From Pedobacter sp. ISL-64 (lineage in GTDB: Bacteria > Bacteroidota > Bacteroidia > Sphingobacteriales > Sphingobacteriaceae): a stretch of DNA of 64,000 bases. Below, one piece after another: positions 17,112 to 25,689 of this stretch. The position numbers were made by a program, and so were the translations under genes. The stretch's first letter is position 1, and the number at the start of each line of letters is the position of its first letter. The stretch is from NCBI RefSeq assembly GCF_018613605.1, contig NZ_JAGGPU010000004.1, positions 124,001-188,000 of the forward strand, in the 5' to 3' direction. Under the pieces are notes generated by a model that was not told the DNA's origin, ran no database searches, and worked only from the letters and a program-made list of their open reading frames with translations.

Positions 17112-17732
17112 TTATAAATACTCCTCGATATTTCCCTTACCCTCACGGATCACTTCGAACTCGCCTGTGGTACAATCAATTACGGTAGAGGCATCATTAT
17201 CGCCGTAACCACCGTCGATTACCAGATCAACCAGGTCTTCATATTTTTCGTGAATCAATTCCGGGTCGGTAGAATATTCGATTACATCATCGTCATCCTT
17301 TATCGAAGTAGATAGGATAGGGTTACCCAGTTCTTTTACAATACAACGGGCAATGTTGTTATCGGGTACACGGATACCCACCGTTTTTTTATTAGAACTC
17401 AATAGTTTGGGTACGTTGTTGTTCGCATTAAAAATAAAGGTAAAAGGTCCCGGTAGTGCTTTTTTTAATACCCTGAAAGTGGTATTGTCAATCGGTTTAA
17501 TATAATCAGAAATGTGTTTTAAATCGTGACAGATAAAAGAGAAATTGGCCTTTTCGGGTTTGATACCACGTATTCTGCATATCTTTTCGATGGCTTTTGG
17601 ATTGGTGATATCGCAGCCCAAACCATAAATAGTATCGGTTGGGTAGATAATTAAACCACCTTTCTTCAACACTTCAACAACTTGTTCAATGGCTCTTTCG
17701 TTCGGGTTTTCTGGATAAATCTTAATAAGCAT
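17112..17732 (-). CDS. L-threonylcarbamoyladenylate synthase (TsaC/Sua5/YrdC family)
   Basis: 206 residues. The enzyme makes L-threonylcarbamoyl-AMP from threonine, bicarbonate and ATP, the first step of t6A formation at position 37 of ANN-decoding tRNAs. YrdC-fold signatures are clear: KKGGLIIYPTDTIYGLGCD at 28-46, KPEKANFSFI near 78-87, LPGPFTFIF near 112-120, KTVGIRVPDN and GNPILSTSIKDD. The length fits the short TsaC type that lacks the C-terminal Sua5 domain, with a modest acidic tail. It is divergent from the GltB-like gene at 17816. Start at 17732 puts the ATG just before strand one. Confidence 0.9.
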   Translation of the reverse strand: MLIKIYPENPNERAIEQVVEVLKKGGLIIYPTDTIYGLGCDITNPKAIEKICRIRGIKPEKANFSFICHDLKHISDYIKPIDNTTFRVLKKALPGPFTFIFNANNNVPKLLSSNKKTVGIRVPDNNIARCIVKELGNPILSTSIKDDDDVIEYSTDPELIHEKYEDLVDLVIDGGYGDNDASTVIDCTTGEFEVIREGKGNIEEYL

Positions 17733-17815
17733 AGCGTAAAAATAACAAATTAATGGTGTCAGTTGTTTAATAATCCTAATCTTTGTACCAACAAAACATA
17801 CGCTAATCTATTATT

Positions 17816-19477
17816 ATGAGAAAAGCTTTCGTCGCAATTGCTGCATTTTTAATTGCCCTAACCATTATGCTGGGCTTGTACCATCCCTTTTTATGGTGGA
17901 CATTCATCTTCACAGGTCCTTTTGTAATTCTTGGTATTTACGATTTATATCAGCCCAAGCATAGTATTGTAAGGAACTACCCGGTTTTTGGCCGATTAAG
18001 GTATTTTATGGAAGAATTGAGGCCGAAAGTTTACCAGTATTTTGTAGAGAGCGATACGAACGGTACACCTTATAGCAGGTTAAACCGCTCATTAATCTAT
18101 CAGCGCGCTAAAAAAGATAACGATACCATTCCATTCGGAACGCAGTTAAATGTTTACGATAACGGCTACGAATGGTTAAGTCATAGTATTGCCGCCATTT
18201 CTCACCACGAATTAAATTTAGATCCGCGTGTTACTGTCGGTGGCCCGGATTGTAAGAAACCTTACTCTGCGAGTATTTATAATATATCAGCCATGAGTTT
18301 TGGCTCCTTAAGTCAGAATGCAATTCTGGCTTTAAACGGTGGTGCTAAAATGGGTAACTTTGCACACAATACCGGCGAAGGTGGCATCAGCGATTATCAC
18401 CGTCAGCCCGGAGGCGATTTAATCTGGCAGATTGGTACCGGTTATTTTGGTTGCCGTAATGCCGATGGCACCTTTAATTATGATGCTTATGCCGAGCGGG
18501 CAAAAACCGATCAGGTGAAAATGATCGAGATTAAACTTTCTCAGGGAGCTAAACCAGGTCACGGTGGTATGCTCCCAGCCAAAAAGGTAACACCAGAGGT
18601 GGCGCGGATCCGTTTGGTGCCCGCAGGTAAAGATGTATTGTCGCCTCCTGCACATTCGGCTTTTAATACGCCTATGGGTTTAATCGAATTTGTTAAAAAA
18701 CTTAGGGATTTATCTGGCGGTAAACCTGTAGGGTTTAAGCTTTGTATCGGTCGTAAAAGCGAATTTTACGCCATCTGTAAAGCCATGGTAGAAACCGGGA
18801 TTTATCCTGATTTTATTACCGTTGATGGTGGCGAGGGCGGAACAGGTGCTGCGCCACAGGAGTTTTCAAATTCGGTAGGTATGCCACTGCGCGAAGGTGT
18901 AGCTTTTGTATATGATGTTTTGAATGGTTTTGATCTGAAAAAACACATTAAAATTATCGCATCGGGCAAAGTGGCAACAGGTTTCGATCTGGTTAAAAAT
19001 ATAGCGCTTGGTGCCGATATGTGTAATGCTGCCCGCGGAATGATGTTCGCTTTGGGCTGTATTCAGGCTTTAGAATGTAACAGCAATACCTGCCCAACAG
19101 GCGTGGCTACACAAGATCAGAGTTTAATGAAAGGCCTTGTGGTAGAAGATAAAACCGTTCGTGTTAAAAACTTCCATAACCTAACCGTAGCCAGTGCTGT
19201 AGAGCTATTGGGGGCTGCGGGTTTAAGAGAAACGCATCAGTTAAGTAGGGCGTATATCAACAGGCGGGTGAGTCCGAGTGTAATGCAGAGTTATTTAGAG
19301 AGTTTTCCGTATATCCCGGCAGGTAGCTTGTTAAAAACACCTTACCCAACGCGTTACGAACTAGGTATGGCGCTGAGCACTTCGGCTAGTTTTGCGCCAA
19401 CCGATTATAAGGTTTCGGCAGTAGATTATGCGCATGCGAATCCGTATGGCGATACCATGCATGATGATGGACGTTAA
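17816..19477 (+). CDS. FMN-binding glutamate synthase-family protein with N-terminal membrane segment
   Basis: 553 residues. Residues 1-45 hold two hydrophobic segments (AFVAIAAFLIALTIMLGLY and LWWTFIFTGPFVILGIY), so it is probably tethered to the inner membrane. The rest is the GltB central FMN-binding TIM barrel: AMSFGSLSQNAILALNGGA, GGISDYH, QGAKPGHGGMLP, TVDGGEGGTGAAP and the cluster motif CNSNTCPTG with a preceding Cys for a [3Fe-4S] centre. It lacks the amidotransferase and C-terminal GXGXG domains of full glutamate synthase, so it is a stand-alone GltS-like oxidoreductase. The physiological donor and substrate are unknown. Monocistronic. Confidence 0.88.
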   Translation: MRKAFVAIAAFLIALTIMLGLYHPFLWWTFIFTGPFVILGIYDLYQPKHSIVRNYPVFGRLRYFMEELRPKVYQYFVESDTNGTPYSRLNRSLIYQRAKKDNDTIPFGTQLNVYDNGYEWLSHSIAAISHHELNLDPRVTVGGPDCKKPYSASIYNISAMSFGSLSQNAILALNGGAKMGNFAHNTGEGGISDYHRQPGGDLIWQIGTGYFGCRNADGTFNYDAYAERAKTDQVKMIEIKLSQGAKPGHGGMLPAKKVTPEVARIRLVPAGKDVLSPPAHSAFNTPMGLIEFVKKLRDLSGGKPVGFKLCIGRKSEFYAICKAMVETGIYPDFITVDGGEGGTGAAPQEFSNSVGMPLREGVAFVYDVLNGFDLKKHIKIIASGKVATGFDLVKNIALGADMCNAARGMMFALGCIQALECNSNTCPTGVATQDQSLMKGLVVEDKTVRVKNFHNLTVASAVELLGAAGLRETHQLSRAYINRRVSPSVMQSYLESFPYIPAGSLLKTPYPTRYELGMALSTSASFAPTDYKVSAVDYAHANPYGDTMHDDGR

Positions 19478-19975
19478 AAGCGGGAGCTGACTTACGAAGT
19501 TTAAAGGGGGTTAAGTGTAGGCAGAACTGTGGAAGTTTGGCCATGGCCTGTGCGAAATTGTTTTTTTTTGGAAAGCAAGGGCAGTGGTGCTTGGGTTTTG
19601 TAGTCCTGCTTTTTGCTTCTGCCGATGAATAATCGGCATCCGTGTCAATCCAGGTTTAGGTGGCCAGTAATGAAGAGGTATTAACGGGTGAATCACCAAA
19701 CGTTCCTACGCAACGAAAACGCCAATTGTACAATTGGCTACCCATGAGACGTCCCGCTGGGACGATTGTTCAAACCCATGATTTGTTTAGCGTACATTAA
19801 TTCGGTTGTGCTCACATTGTGAGGGCATCGTCTTTGCGAGAAGGCTTTTTCAGCCGACGAAGCAATCTTTATAGCGGGACCACTAGCATGAAAGATTGCT
19901 TCGTCGTTCCTCCTCAGCAATGACGACCCTTATATTAAAGTCTGTAAGGTAGTTTATCTCAGGGTCTTAATAATG
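19478..19975. repeat. intergenic repeat fragments, no gene
   Basis: 19530-19690 resembles the repeat family at 38.3 and 43.4 kb (AAAGCA plus AGTCCTGC phrases). It contains TGCCGAT-gaata-ATCGGCA at about 19617-19635, another member of the covarying CCGAT/ATCGG hairpin. 19830-19925 holds an inverted pair of GAAGCAATCTTT/AAAGATTGCTTCG-like arms next to GACGA-rich sequence. Short frames here are judged spurious. Confidence 0.55.
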
Positions 19976-19980
19976 CAAAA

Positions 19981-20013
19981 AAAGAAGTCAAGTTTTTAAA
20001 ACTTGACTTCTTT
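19981..20013. terminator. bidirectional terminator between GltB-like gene and asnS
   Basis: Perfect 16-bp arms AAAGAAGTCAAGTTTT / AAAACTTGACTTCTTT with a one-base centre. Both strands carry T-runs, so it can serve the convergent genes on either side. Confidence 0.8.
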
Positions 20014-20034
20014 GATAATGGGCTATTTGTTTTT

Positions 20035-20082
20035 CCTAAACCCTAAACCCTAAACCCTAAACCCTAAACCCTAAACCCTAAA
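20035..20082. repeat. telomere-like heptamer repeat (CCCTAAA)n
   Basis: Six perfect CCCTAAA units (20041-20082) preceded by a partial CCTAAA unit. It ends 5 bp before the asnS stop codon. The heptamer is identical to the plant-type telomere unit, here a short internal tandem repeat of unknown role. Confidence 0.95.
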
Positions 20083-20087
20083 CCTTC

Positions 20088-21536
20088 CTAAAACTCAGCG
20101 TTTTTCGGGAACCTTGGGAAAGCAATTACATCACGGATGTTGGTCATTCCGGTTACGAACAATACCAAACGTTCGAAACCTAGGCCAAAACCCGAGTGCG
20201 GAGCTGATCCAAAGCGGCGGGTATCTAAATACCACCAAAGTTCTTCCTGTGGAATGTTTAAATCTTCCATACGTTTAGTTAAACGGTCTAGGCGTTCCTC
20301 ACGTTGCGATCCGCCAATCATTTCGCCAATGCCTGGGAATAAGATATCCATTGCTGCAACAGTTTGTCTGCCTTCTGCATCTGGCTCATTCTGGCGCATG
20401 TAGAACGATTTAATATCAGCAGGGTAATCAGTTAAGATTACCGGTTTTTTAAAGTGTTTTTCTACCAGGTAACGTTCGTGCTCACTTTGTAAATCAGCTC
20501 CCCATTCATCAATCAGGTATTTAAACTGTTTCTTCTGGTTTGGTTTAGAAGATTTTAAAATCCTGATGGCCTCCGTATACGTTAAACGTTCAAACTCGTT
20601 GCTTAAACAGAAATCCAATTTCTCTAACAGGCTAAATTCGCTGCGCTCGTTCTGCGGTTTTTGTTTATCCTCTTCGGCTAAACGTGTGTTTAAGAATTCT
20701 AATTCATCTTTGCAGTTGTCTAAAGCATATTTAATTACATACTTCATCATATCTTCTGCAAGCTGCATGTTATCTTCTAAATCGGCAAAGGCAACTTCTG
20801 GCTCAATCATCCAGAACTCGGCCAGGTGACGTGTTGTATTTGAGTTTTCTGCCCTAAAAGTAGGTCCGAAAGTATAAATCTGTCCGAAGGCCATTGCGGC
20901 TAACTCACCTTCCAATTGTCCTGATACGGTTAAGTTGGTGGCACGGGCGAAGAAATCCTGCGAGAAATCTACTTTACCATCTTCTGTACGTGGTGTGTTG
21001 TCGAAATCTAAAGTGGTTACCTTAAACATTTCGCCGGCACCTTCTGCATCACTTGCTGTAATTACAGGCGTGTGCATGTATACGAAACCACGTTCGTTGT
21101 AGAATTGGTGAATGGCAAAAGCCAAAGCATGGCGTACTTTAAAAACGGCATTAAAAGTATTGGTACGGAAACGCAAGTGTGCAATTTCGCGTAAAAACTC
21201 TAAACTGTGTTTTTTTGGTTGTAATGGGAATTTTTCAGGATCGCTATCACCCAAAATTTCTACAGTTGTTGCCTTAATCTCAACGGTTTGTCCTTTACCA
21301 AGCGATTCGATCAATTTACCTGTTGCAGAAATGGCTGCACCGGTAGTTATTCTTTTTAACAGCTCATCAGGTAAATTATTAAAATCGATCACAACCTGGA
21401 TATTGCTCATGCAAGACCCATCATTTAATGCAATAAACTGATTATTACGGAAAGTTCTAACCCATCCCATAACCGTTACTTCTGTGTCAAATGCTGTCGA
21501 CTTTAATAAATCTTTAATTTGCTGTCTCTTAATCAT
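20088..21536 (-). CDS. asnS: asparagine--tRNA ligase
   Basis: 482 residues, class II aminoacyl-tRNA synthetase charging tRNA-Asn. N-terminal OB-fold anticodon-binding domain, residues about 15-110 ([20 protein letters not shown]). The catalytic domain shows motif 2 ([20 protein letters not shown] near 226-245) and motif 3 ([16 protein letters not shown] near 450-465). An insertion of about 60 residues between them ([20 protein letters not shown]) is normal for Bacteroidota AsnRS. ATG at 21536 opens directly with the OB domain. A TAAATTTG box lies just upstream. The 3' end abuts the CCCTAAA repeat. Confidence 0.97.
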   Translation of the reverse strand: MIKRQQIKDLLKSTAFDTEVTVMGWVRTFRNNQFIALNDGSCMSNIQVVIDFNNLPDELLKRITTGAAISATGKLIESLGKGQTVEIKATTVEILGDSDPEKFPLQPKKHSLEFLREIAHLRFRTNTFNAVFKVRHALAFAIHQFYNERGFVYMHTPVITASDAEGAGEMFKVTTLDFDNTPRTEDGKVDFSQDFFARATNLTVSGQLEGELAAMAFGQIYTFGPTFRAENSNTTRHLAEFWMIEPEVAFADLEDNMQLAEDMMKYVIKYALDNCKDELEFLNTRLAEEDKQKPQNERSEFSLLEKLDFCLSNEFERLTYTEAIRILKSSKPNQKKQFKYLIDEWGADLQSEHERYLVEKHFKKPVILTDYPADIKSFYMRQNEPDAEGRQTVAAMDILFPGIGEMIGGSQREERLDRLTKRMEDLNIPQEELWWYLDTRRFGSAPHSGFGLGFERLVLFVTGMTNIRDVIAFPRFPKNAEF

Positions 21537-21556
21537 ATTGTTATTTGTAAAAGGCG

Positions 21557-21564
21557 CAAATTTA
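21557..21564 (-). promoter_or_regulatory. -7 promoter box for asnS
   Basis: TAAATTTG on the minus strand matches the Bacteroidota TAnnTTTG consensus about 20 bp before the asnS ATG, implying a very short leader. No clear -33 TTTG was found. Confidence 0.45.
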
Positions 21565-21589
21565 GAAAAAAAAACGTATCGGTTAGCAG

Positions 21590-21838
21590 TTTTCAGTATA
21601 CAGTTTTCAGTTTTTTAGCATGAGGCCAATCGAATCATTATTGGTTAATTGTTTTAATCGGTTAACTGTAACAGCAAATTCCCAATTCAAAGCTGTTAAT
21701 TAACAAACCTCAACTGATCATTGAGAATTGGAAACTGGCAGCCTCCCAACTAAAAACTCCGAACTGGTAATGATGAACTGAAAACTATCAACTGATAATT
21801 GGAAACTGTCAACTCCGAACTAAAAACTCCCAACTCCA
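21590..21838. repeat. low-complexity AACTGAAAACT-type repeat tract
   Basis: Irregular repetition of CAGTTTTCAGT, AACTGAAAACT, GGAAACTG and AACTCCGAACT words. Similar tracts occur at about 27100-27150 and 27505-27560. No coding frame. Confidence 0.6.
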
Positions 21839-21840
21839 AA

Positions 21841-22830
21841 CTATTGTTGCTGTTGTTGCTGCTGGATGGCCTCCATGTATTGTTGATAGCTGTTTTGTGT
21901 TCTGGCTGTGGTTATTGTTCCAGATGGTTTAGTGTAATTCACTTCTTTCGGTTGAAAATAGGTTTCATTATCGTTAAAATCCTCATCATTATAACCTACT
22001 GAAACATTTACCTCCATAATATGTTCGAAACCGCCTTTGTAAACACCTTTTACTGGCGAGCAATCGGTAAAATTCCGGCCTACAGCTAAGCGTACATGAT
22101 TTTCGTTAACAATGCAATTGTTGGTAGGGTCTAAGCCCAGCCAGCCATATTCGGGAAGATAGGCCTCGGCCCAGGCATGGGTAGCACCTTCGCCCCGCAT
22201 ACCATCCCTGTTGGGGCAGATGTAACCGCTCACATATCTTGCCGGAATGCCTGTTAACCGTAGCATGGCCGTTAATACATGTGCAAAATCCTGGCAAACA
22301 CCTGCTTTAAGCTTTAGGATTTCATTAATGGTCGTATCTACCGCAGTTACCCCTTTAATGTATTCGAAATTATTAAAAACATCAGCGCAATATTTTATTG
22401 CGGTTTGGTAAGGTGTATCTTCAGGCCCTTTAATGCTTAAAGCCGTTTCTTTTAATTGGACAATGCCATCAAAACTTTCCTGTCGTAAATAGTCGATATA
22501 AGGCACTTCAAATTTTAAAGCGCTTAAACTGTTCCATTGTTCGCTGCTAAACATATCATCTTGCGGTAATGGTTTGGCAAAAGTTTCTACACTTACTTTA
22601 GAAAAGATTTTAAGTTGGGTATGTGGCTCATTTTGGGTAAAAGTTCCCACTTCGTTGCCGTAATAATCGATAAAGATTTCAATCTCCGGGCTTCCAGAGA
22701 TATTCAGGTCGTGTTTAACCACTTTTTGGTAATCATCTTTAATCGGAAATAAAATAATCTGATTTGCACTGTCCCGAACGGGCAATTCGTATTTATAATT
22801 GGTGATATGTTTGATTTTGAAAATTGGCAT
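21841..22830 (-). CDS. transglutaminase-like cysteine protease-fold protein of the ATP-grasp/alpha-E cassette
   Basis: 329 residues. An N-terminal beta domain typical of bacterial transglutaminase-like proteins (HITNYKYELPVRDSANQIIL, residues 8-27) precedes the catalytic core with C179 (KAGVCQDFAHVL), H218 (ATHAWAEAYLP) and D234 (LGLDPTNN), a complete Cys-His-Asp triad. Family members are thought to act as peptidases or amide-bond transferases. The C-terminus is a Gln run (QQYMEAIQQQQQQQ) from a CAG/CAA tract, probably disordered. Last gene of the three-gene operon; the gap to the alpha-E gene is 113 bp and contains a dyad. No signal peptide, so cytoplasmic. Confidence 0.88.
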   Translation of the reverse strand: MPIFKIKHITNYKYELPVRDSANQIILFPIKDDYQKVVKHDLNISGSPEIEIFIDYYGNEVGTFTQNEPHTQLKIFSKVSVETFAKPLPQDDMFSSEQWNSLSALKFEVPYIDYLRQESFDGIVQLKETALSIKGPEDTPYQTAIKYCADVFNNFEYIKGVTAVDTTINEILKLKAGVCQDFAHVLTAMLRLTGIPARYVSGYICPNRDGMRGEGATHAWAEAYLPEYGWLGLDPTNNCIVNENHVRLAVGRNFTDCSPVKGVYKGGFEHIMEVNVSVGYNDEDFNDNETYFQPKEVNYTKPSGTITTARTQNSYQQYMEAIQQQQQQQ

Positions 22831-22854
22831 ATTGGTTTTTATTATTATAGGTTA

Positions 22855-22930
22855 CACAGATAAAAAGAATAAACACAGATGAAAAATCAAAAAAAGGAAA
22901 TAGTATCTGTGTTAATCATGTTTATCTGTG
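22855..22930. repeat. inverted repeat between alpha-E and transglutaminase genes
   Basis: CACAGATAAA (22855-22864) is complementary to TTTATCTGTG (22921-22930), and an inner pair ACACAGAT / ATCTGTGT lies at about 22873-22880 and 22905-22912. It could form an intra-operonic hairpin that tunes expression of the last gene, or it may be a mobile repeat. Confidence 0.6.
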
Positions 22931-22943
22931 GTTAAAAAACTAT

Positions 22944-23879
22944 TTATGAATTTGCGAAATAATATTCATTTAACAGGTTTCCGATGCCGAAAAGTTCAGC
23001 TCTGATTTCTGTAAGGTAATGATGCAACTGCTCTTCGTTCATGGTATTTACCGAGCTATAGGTAATCATACTTTTTAAACGCCCTATTTTAAAAGATAAG
23101 TTGTTGTAATGTTCGATATTGCTTTCGCTTTTTAGCCGGTTAAAGTATCTATCAATATTATTCATGGCGTACAGTGCCGACCGAGGGAAATCGTTATTGA
23201 GCATAGCCAGCTCAATGATATTTTTCGCATCGAAACCCTGTCTATAGGTTTTAAGGTACAGTTCATAACCACCTAACGAAAGCAATAAATGTTTCCAATA
23301 CGATATATCGGTCAACAGATCAGGGTTACTGCTTATCGAGCTGAATTTAATGTCCAAAATATCAACCGATTGGATGCTTCTTTCCAGGTGTTTGCCAATA
23401 TTCATAAAACTTCTGCTTTCTCCACGTTCCATTGCGCTATCGGCTGTTCCGTTATACAGCATTACTTGTTTAATCAGGATATCTAATGCGGTAACCGGAT
23501 CGTCTTTTTGTACATACCACAATAGCTTTTCATCTTTAACGGTGTGGTAGTACTCGTTTAGGCATTGCCATAAATCTTTTGGTATATGTTCCTGAACGCT
23601 CCGTGCATTTTCCCGTGCCAGGGTAACAATGTTTAAAATCGAATTAGGATTCTCGCGGTTTAACAAGAGGTATTCTATCACGGCACGGCTATCGTGCTGG
23701 ATATTTAACAGTTCATTCTCATCATCTGATGAAAAAATCCTGATTACGGGCTTCCAGGTAAATTCCTGTATGGTGTCTTGTGAGGAAGCGTAATTTATTT
23801 TTAACATGCGCAGCATACCGTCGCTGCGCTCAACATATCTGCTTAACCAATATAAGCTTGATGCAACTCTACTTAACAT
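22944..23879 (-). CDS. alpha-E domain protein
   Basis: 311 residues, nearly all helical. It opens MLSRVASSLYWLSRYVERSD, the hallmark start of the alpha-E family (paired Arg and Glu residues predicted to form a conserved pocket), followed by ARENARSVQEHIPKDLWQCL and MERGESRSFMNIGKHLERS. Its activity is unknown; by context it works with a circularly permuted ATP-grasp ligase and a transglutaminase, and has been proposed from comparative genomics to take part in peptide synthesis or tagging. It begins 10 bp after the ATP-grasp stop, a clear operon. Confidence 0.92.
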   Translation of the reverse strand: MLSRVASSLYWLSRYVERSDGMLRMLKINYASSQDTIQEFTWKPVIRIFSSDDENELLNIQHDSRAVIEYLLLNRENPNSILNIVTLARENARSVQEHIPKDLWQCLNEYYHTVKDEKLLWYVQKDDPVTALDILIKQVMLYNGTADSAMERGESRSFMNIGKHLERSIQSVDILDIKFSSISSNPDLLTDISYWKHLLLSLGGYELYLKTYRQGFDAKNIIELAMLNNDFPRSALYAMNNIDRYFNRLKSESNIEHYNNLSFKIGRLKSMITYSSVNTMNEEQLHHYLTEIRAELFGIGNLLNEYYFANS

Positions 23880-23889
23880 ATTCTGTATT

Positions 23890-25338
23890 CTAAGAAGTTA
23901 AAACCCATGTATCTTTACTACCGCCGCCTTGCGAGCTGTTTACGACTAGCGAACCTTCTTTTAAAGCTACCCTGGTTAAGCCGCCCGGAACAATTGAAAT
24001 GCCATCTGGCCCGTTTAAAGCGAAAGGGCGAAGATCTATTCTGCGCGGAGCCAGTTTTCCATTAATAAAACACGGGGCGGAGGATAAGCTGATGGTGGGT
24101 TGGGCAATAAAGTTCCGCGGATCTTTGAGTATCTCAATTTTATATTCTTCGGTTTCCTGCTCGCTGGCGGCGTGCCCCATTAACATGCCATATCCACCAC
24201 TTCCATTGGTTTTTTTAATTACCATCGTATTAATGTTTGCAAAAACATAATCAAGCTCATCTTTATTGCTGAGCTGGTAGGTGGGTACATTTTTTAAAAT
24301 GGGTTCTTCGTTCAGGTAGTACCTGATCATATCTGGTACATAAGTATAGACCGCTTTATCGTCGGCTACGCCATTGCCTATTGCATTAATAATGGCTACA
24401 TTCCCTTTACGATAGGCACCCATTAGGCCTGCAACGCCCAGTACGCTGTTCGGATTAAAAACCAGCGGATCAAGATAGTCGTCATCTACACGACGATAAA
24501 TCACGTCCACCTGCTGCAGGCCTGTAGTGGTTTTCATAAATACCTTTTGATCTTTAACCACCAAATCGCGTCCTTCTACCAGCTCTACGCCCATTAAACG
24601 CGCCAAAGTAGTGTGTTCATAATAGGCAGAATTATACATGCCGGGGCTTAACAGTACAATTGTTGGGTTCGAAACAGCTCTGGGAGAGAGGCTCATTAAA
24701 TTTTTATATAATGTGGCAGGGTATTCGGTTACACTTCTTACGCCGCACTGCGGAATAAGGTCGGGGAATAATCTTTTGGTAATTTCCCTGTTCTCGAGCA
24801 TATAGCTCACCCCCGAAGGTGTGCGCAGATTATCTTCCAATACATAAAATGTTCCATCGTGATCTCTTATCAGGTCTATTCCGGCAATATGGATATAGAT
24901 ATCGTGTAATACGTTTACATTGTGCATCTCTCTTACAAAATGCGGACAAGAATAGATTACATTTATGGGCACAATTTTGTCTTTTATGATAAATTGATTG
25001 CTATAAACATCTTTTAAGAAAAGATTTAGTGCTTTTAAGCGCTGTTTTATTCCTTTTTCTATAAAACTCCACTCTGTTGAGGTAATAATTCTCGGAATGA
25101 TATCGAAAGGGAAGATTTTTTCGATTCCTTCGCCACTATCATATACCGTAAAGGTAATACCCTGGCTCATGAACAGCTTTTTTGCGAGTTCTTCCTTTTT
25201 GTTCAGGTTTTCGAGAGATTCTTTAGAAAAGTTTCTTATGAAATTTGAATAGTGTTTTCTATAGTTATCACCATTTAGGAACATTTCATCGTAAGTTTCG
25301 GGATGATTAAAGTAATTTTTTATAAAATCTTCTATCAT
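23890..25338 (-). CDS. circularly permuted type 2 ATP-grasp ligase
   Basis: 482 residues, full length for the family. Recognisable blocks are FIKNYFNHPETYDEM at the N-terminus, IFPFDIIPRIITSTEW (about 77-92), IHIAGIDLIRDHDGTFYVLE (about 150-168), NLRTPSGVSYMLENR, VVKDQKVFMKTTTGLQQVDV, YRRVDDDYLDPL and VIKKTNGSGGYGMLMG (nucleotide-binding lysine and Gly-rich loop), ending in SSQGGGSKDTWVL. It should form a C-N bond using ATP through an acyl-phosphate; substrate unknown. First gene of the operon with the alpha-E and transglutaminase genes. No leader peptide, so cytoplasmic. Confidence 0.93.
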   Translation of the reverse strand: MIEDFIKNYFNHPETYDEMFLNGDNYRKHYSNFIRNFSKESLENLNKKEELAKKLFMSQGITFTVYDSGEGIEKIFPFDIIPRIITSTEWSFIEKGIKQRLKALNLFLKDVYSNQFIIKDKIVPINVIYSCPHFVREMHNVNVLHDIYIHIAGIDLIRDHDGTFYVLEDNLRTPSGVSYMLENREITKRLFPDLIPQCGVRSVTEYPATLYKNLMSLSPRAVSNPTIVLLSPGMYNSAYYEHTTLARLMGVELVEGRDLVVKDQKVFMKTTTGLQQVDVIYRRVDDDYLDPLVFNPNSVLGVAGLMGAYRKGNVAIINAIGNGVADDKAVYTYVPDMIRYYLNEEPILKNVPTYQLSNKDELDYVFANINTMVIKKTNGSGGYGMLMGHAASEQETEEYKIEILKDPRNFIAQPTISLSSAPCFINGKLAPRRIDLRPFALNGPDGISIVPGGLTRVALKEGSLVVNSSQGGGSKDTWVLTS

Positions 25339-25508
25339 TTTGCTTAAATATTTCCTTAAATTATGATTTTGTAAGTAAAAAACTAATGTTTTTGTATAAA
25401 AAATTAATTTTTATATGATTATTATCTGTTTATTATGTTTTTTATTACTGAATTATAAGCTTTTATATATTTTTTAATTAAATATTTAAATTTTTTTTAT
25501 AAAAATAC

Positions 25509-25538
25509 TTGATAATATGAATAAAGTTTGTACTTTTG
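25509..25538 (+). promoter_or_regulatory. promoter for a candidate sRNA
   Basis: TTG at 25509-25511, a 19-bp spacer and TACTTTTG at 25531-25538 match the Bacteroidota -33/-7 consensus. The same TACTTTTG box precedes tRNA-His at 51326. Confidence 0.55.
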
Positions 25539-25544
25539 TAATGC

Positions 25545-25602
25545 TCGTTAATTATTATTATATATTTGGTTTAAAAAAAGCGCTGGCAACGGCGCTTTTT
25601 TT
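25545..25602 (+). ncRNA. candidate small RNA of about 60 nt ending in a strong terminator
   Basis: The promoter above would start transcription near 25545, and a terminator-quality hairpin AAAAAAAGCGC/GCGCTTTTTTT with loop tggcaacg sits at 25573-25602. No credible coding frame lies between: the overlapping 60-codon frame runs through two terminators. Read-through would reach a second terminator at 25658-25683. It could be a free sRNA or an attenuated leader without a gene. Confidence 0.4.
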
Positions 25603-25657
25603 ACAAAAAGCATTAAGACTTATTCATAATCAACATAGACCAAACATCCTAAACCAA

Positions 25658-25683
25658 AAAAGCTCCGGTAAAACGGAGCTTTT
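25658..25683. terminator. second terminator hairpin
   Basis: AAAAGCTCCG / CGGAGCTTTT with loop gtaaaa, followed by TCTTTTT on the plus strand. Confidence 0.7.
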
Positions 25684-25689
25684 CTTTTT

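Noticed and set aside
20035..20082. Idea that CCCTAAA marks a linear chromosome end or eukaryotic contamination
   Set aside because: It is internal, only about 48 bp, and flanked by clear bacterial genes on both sides.
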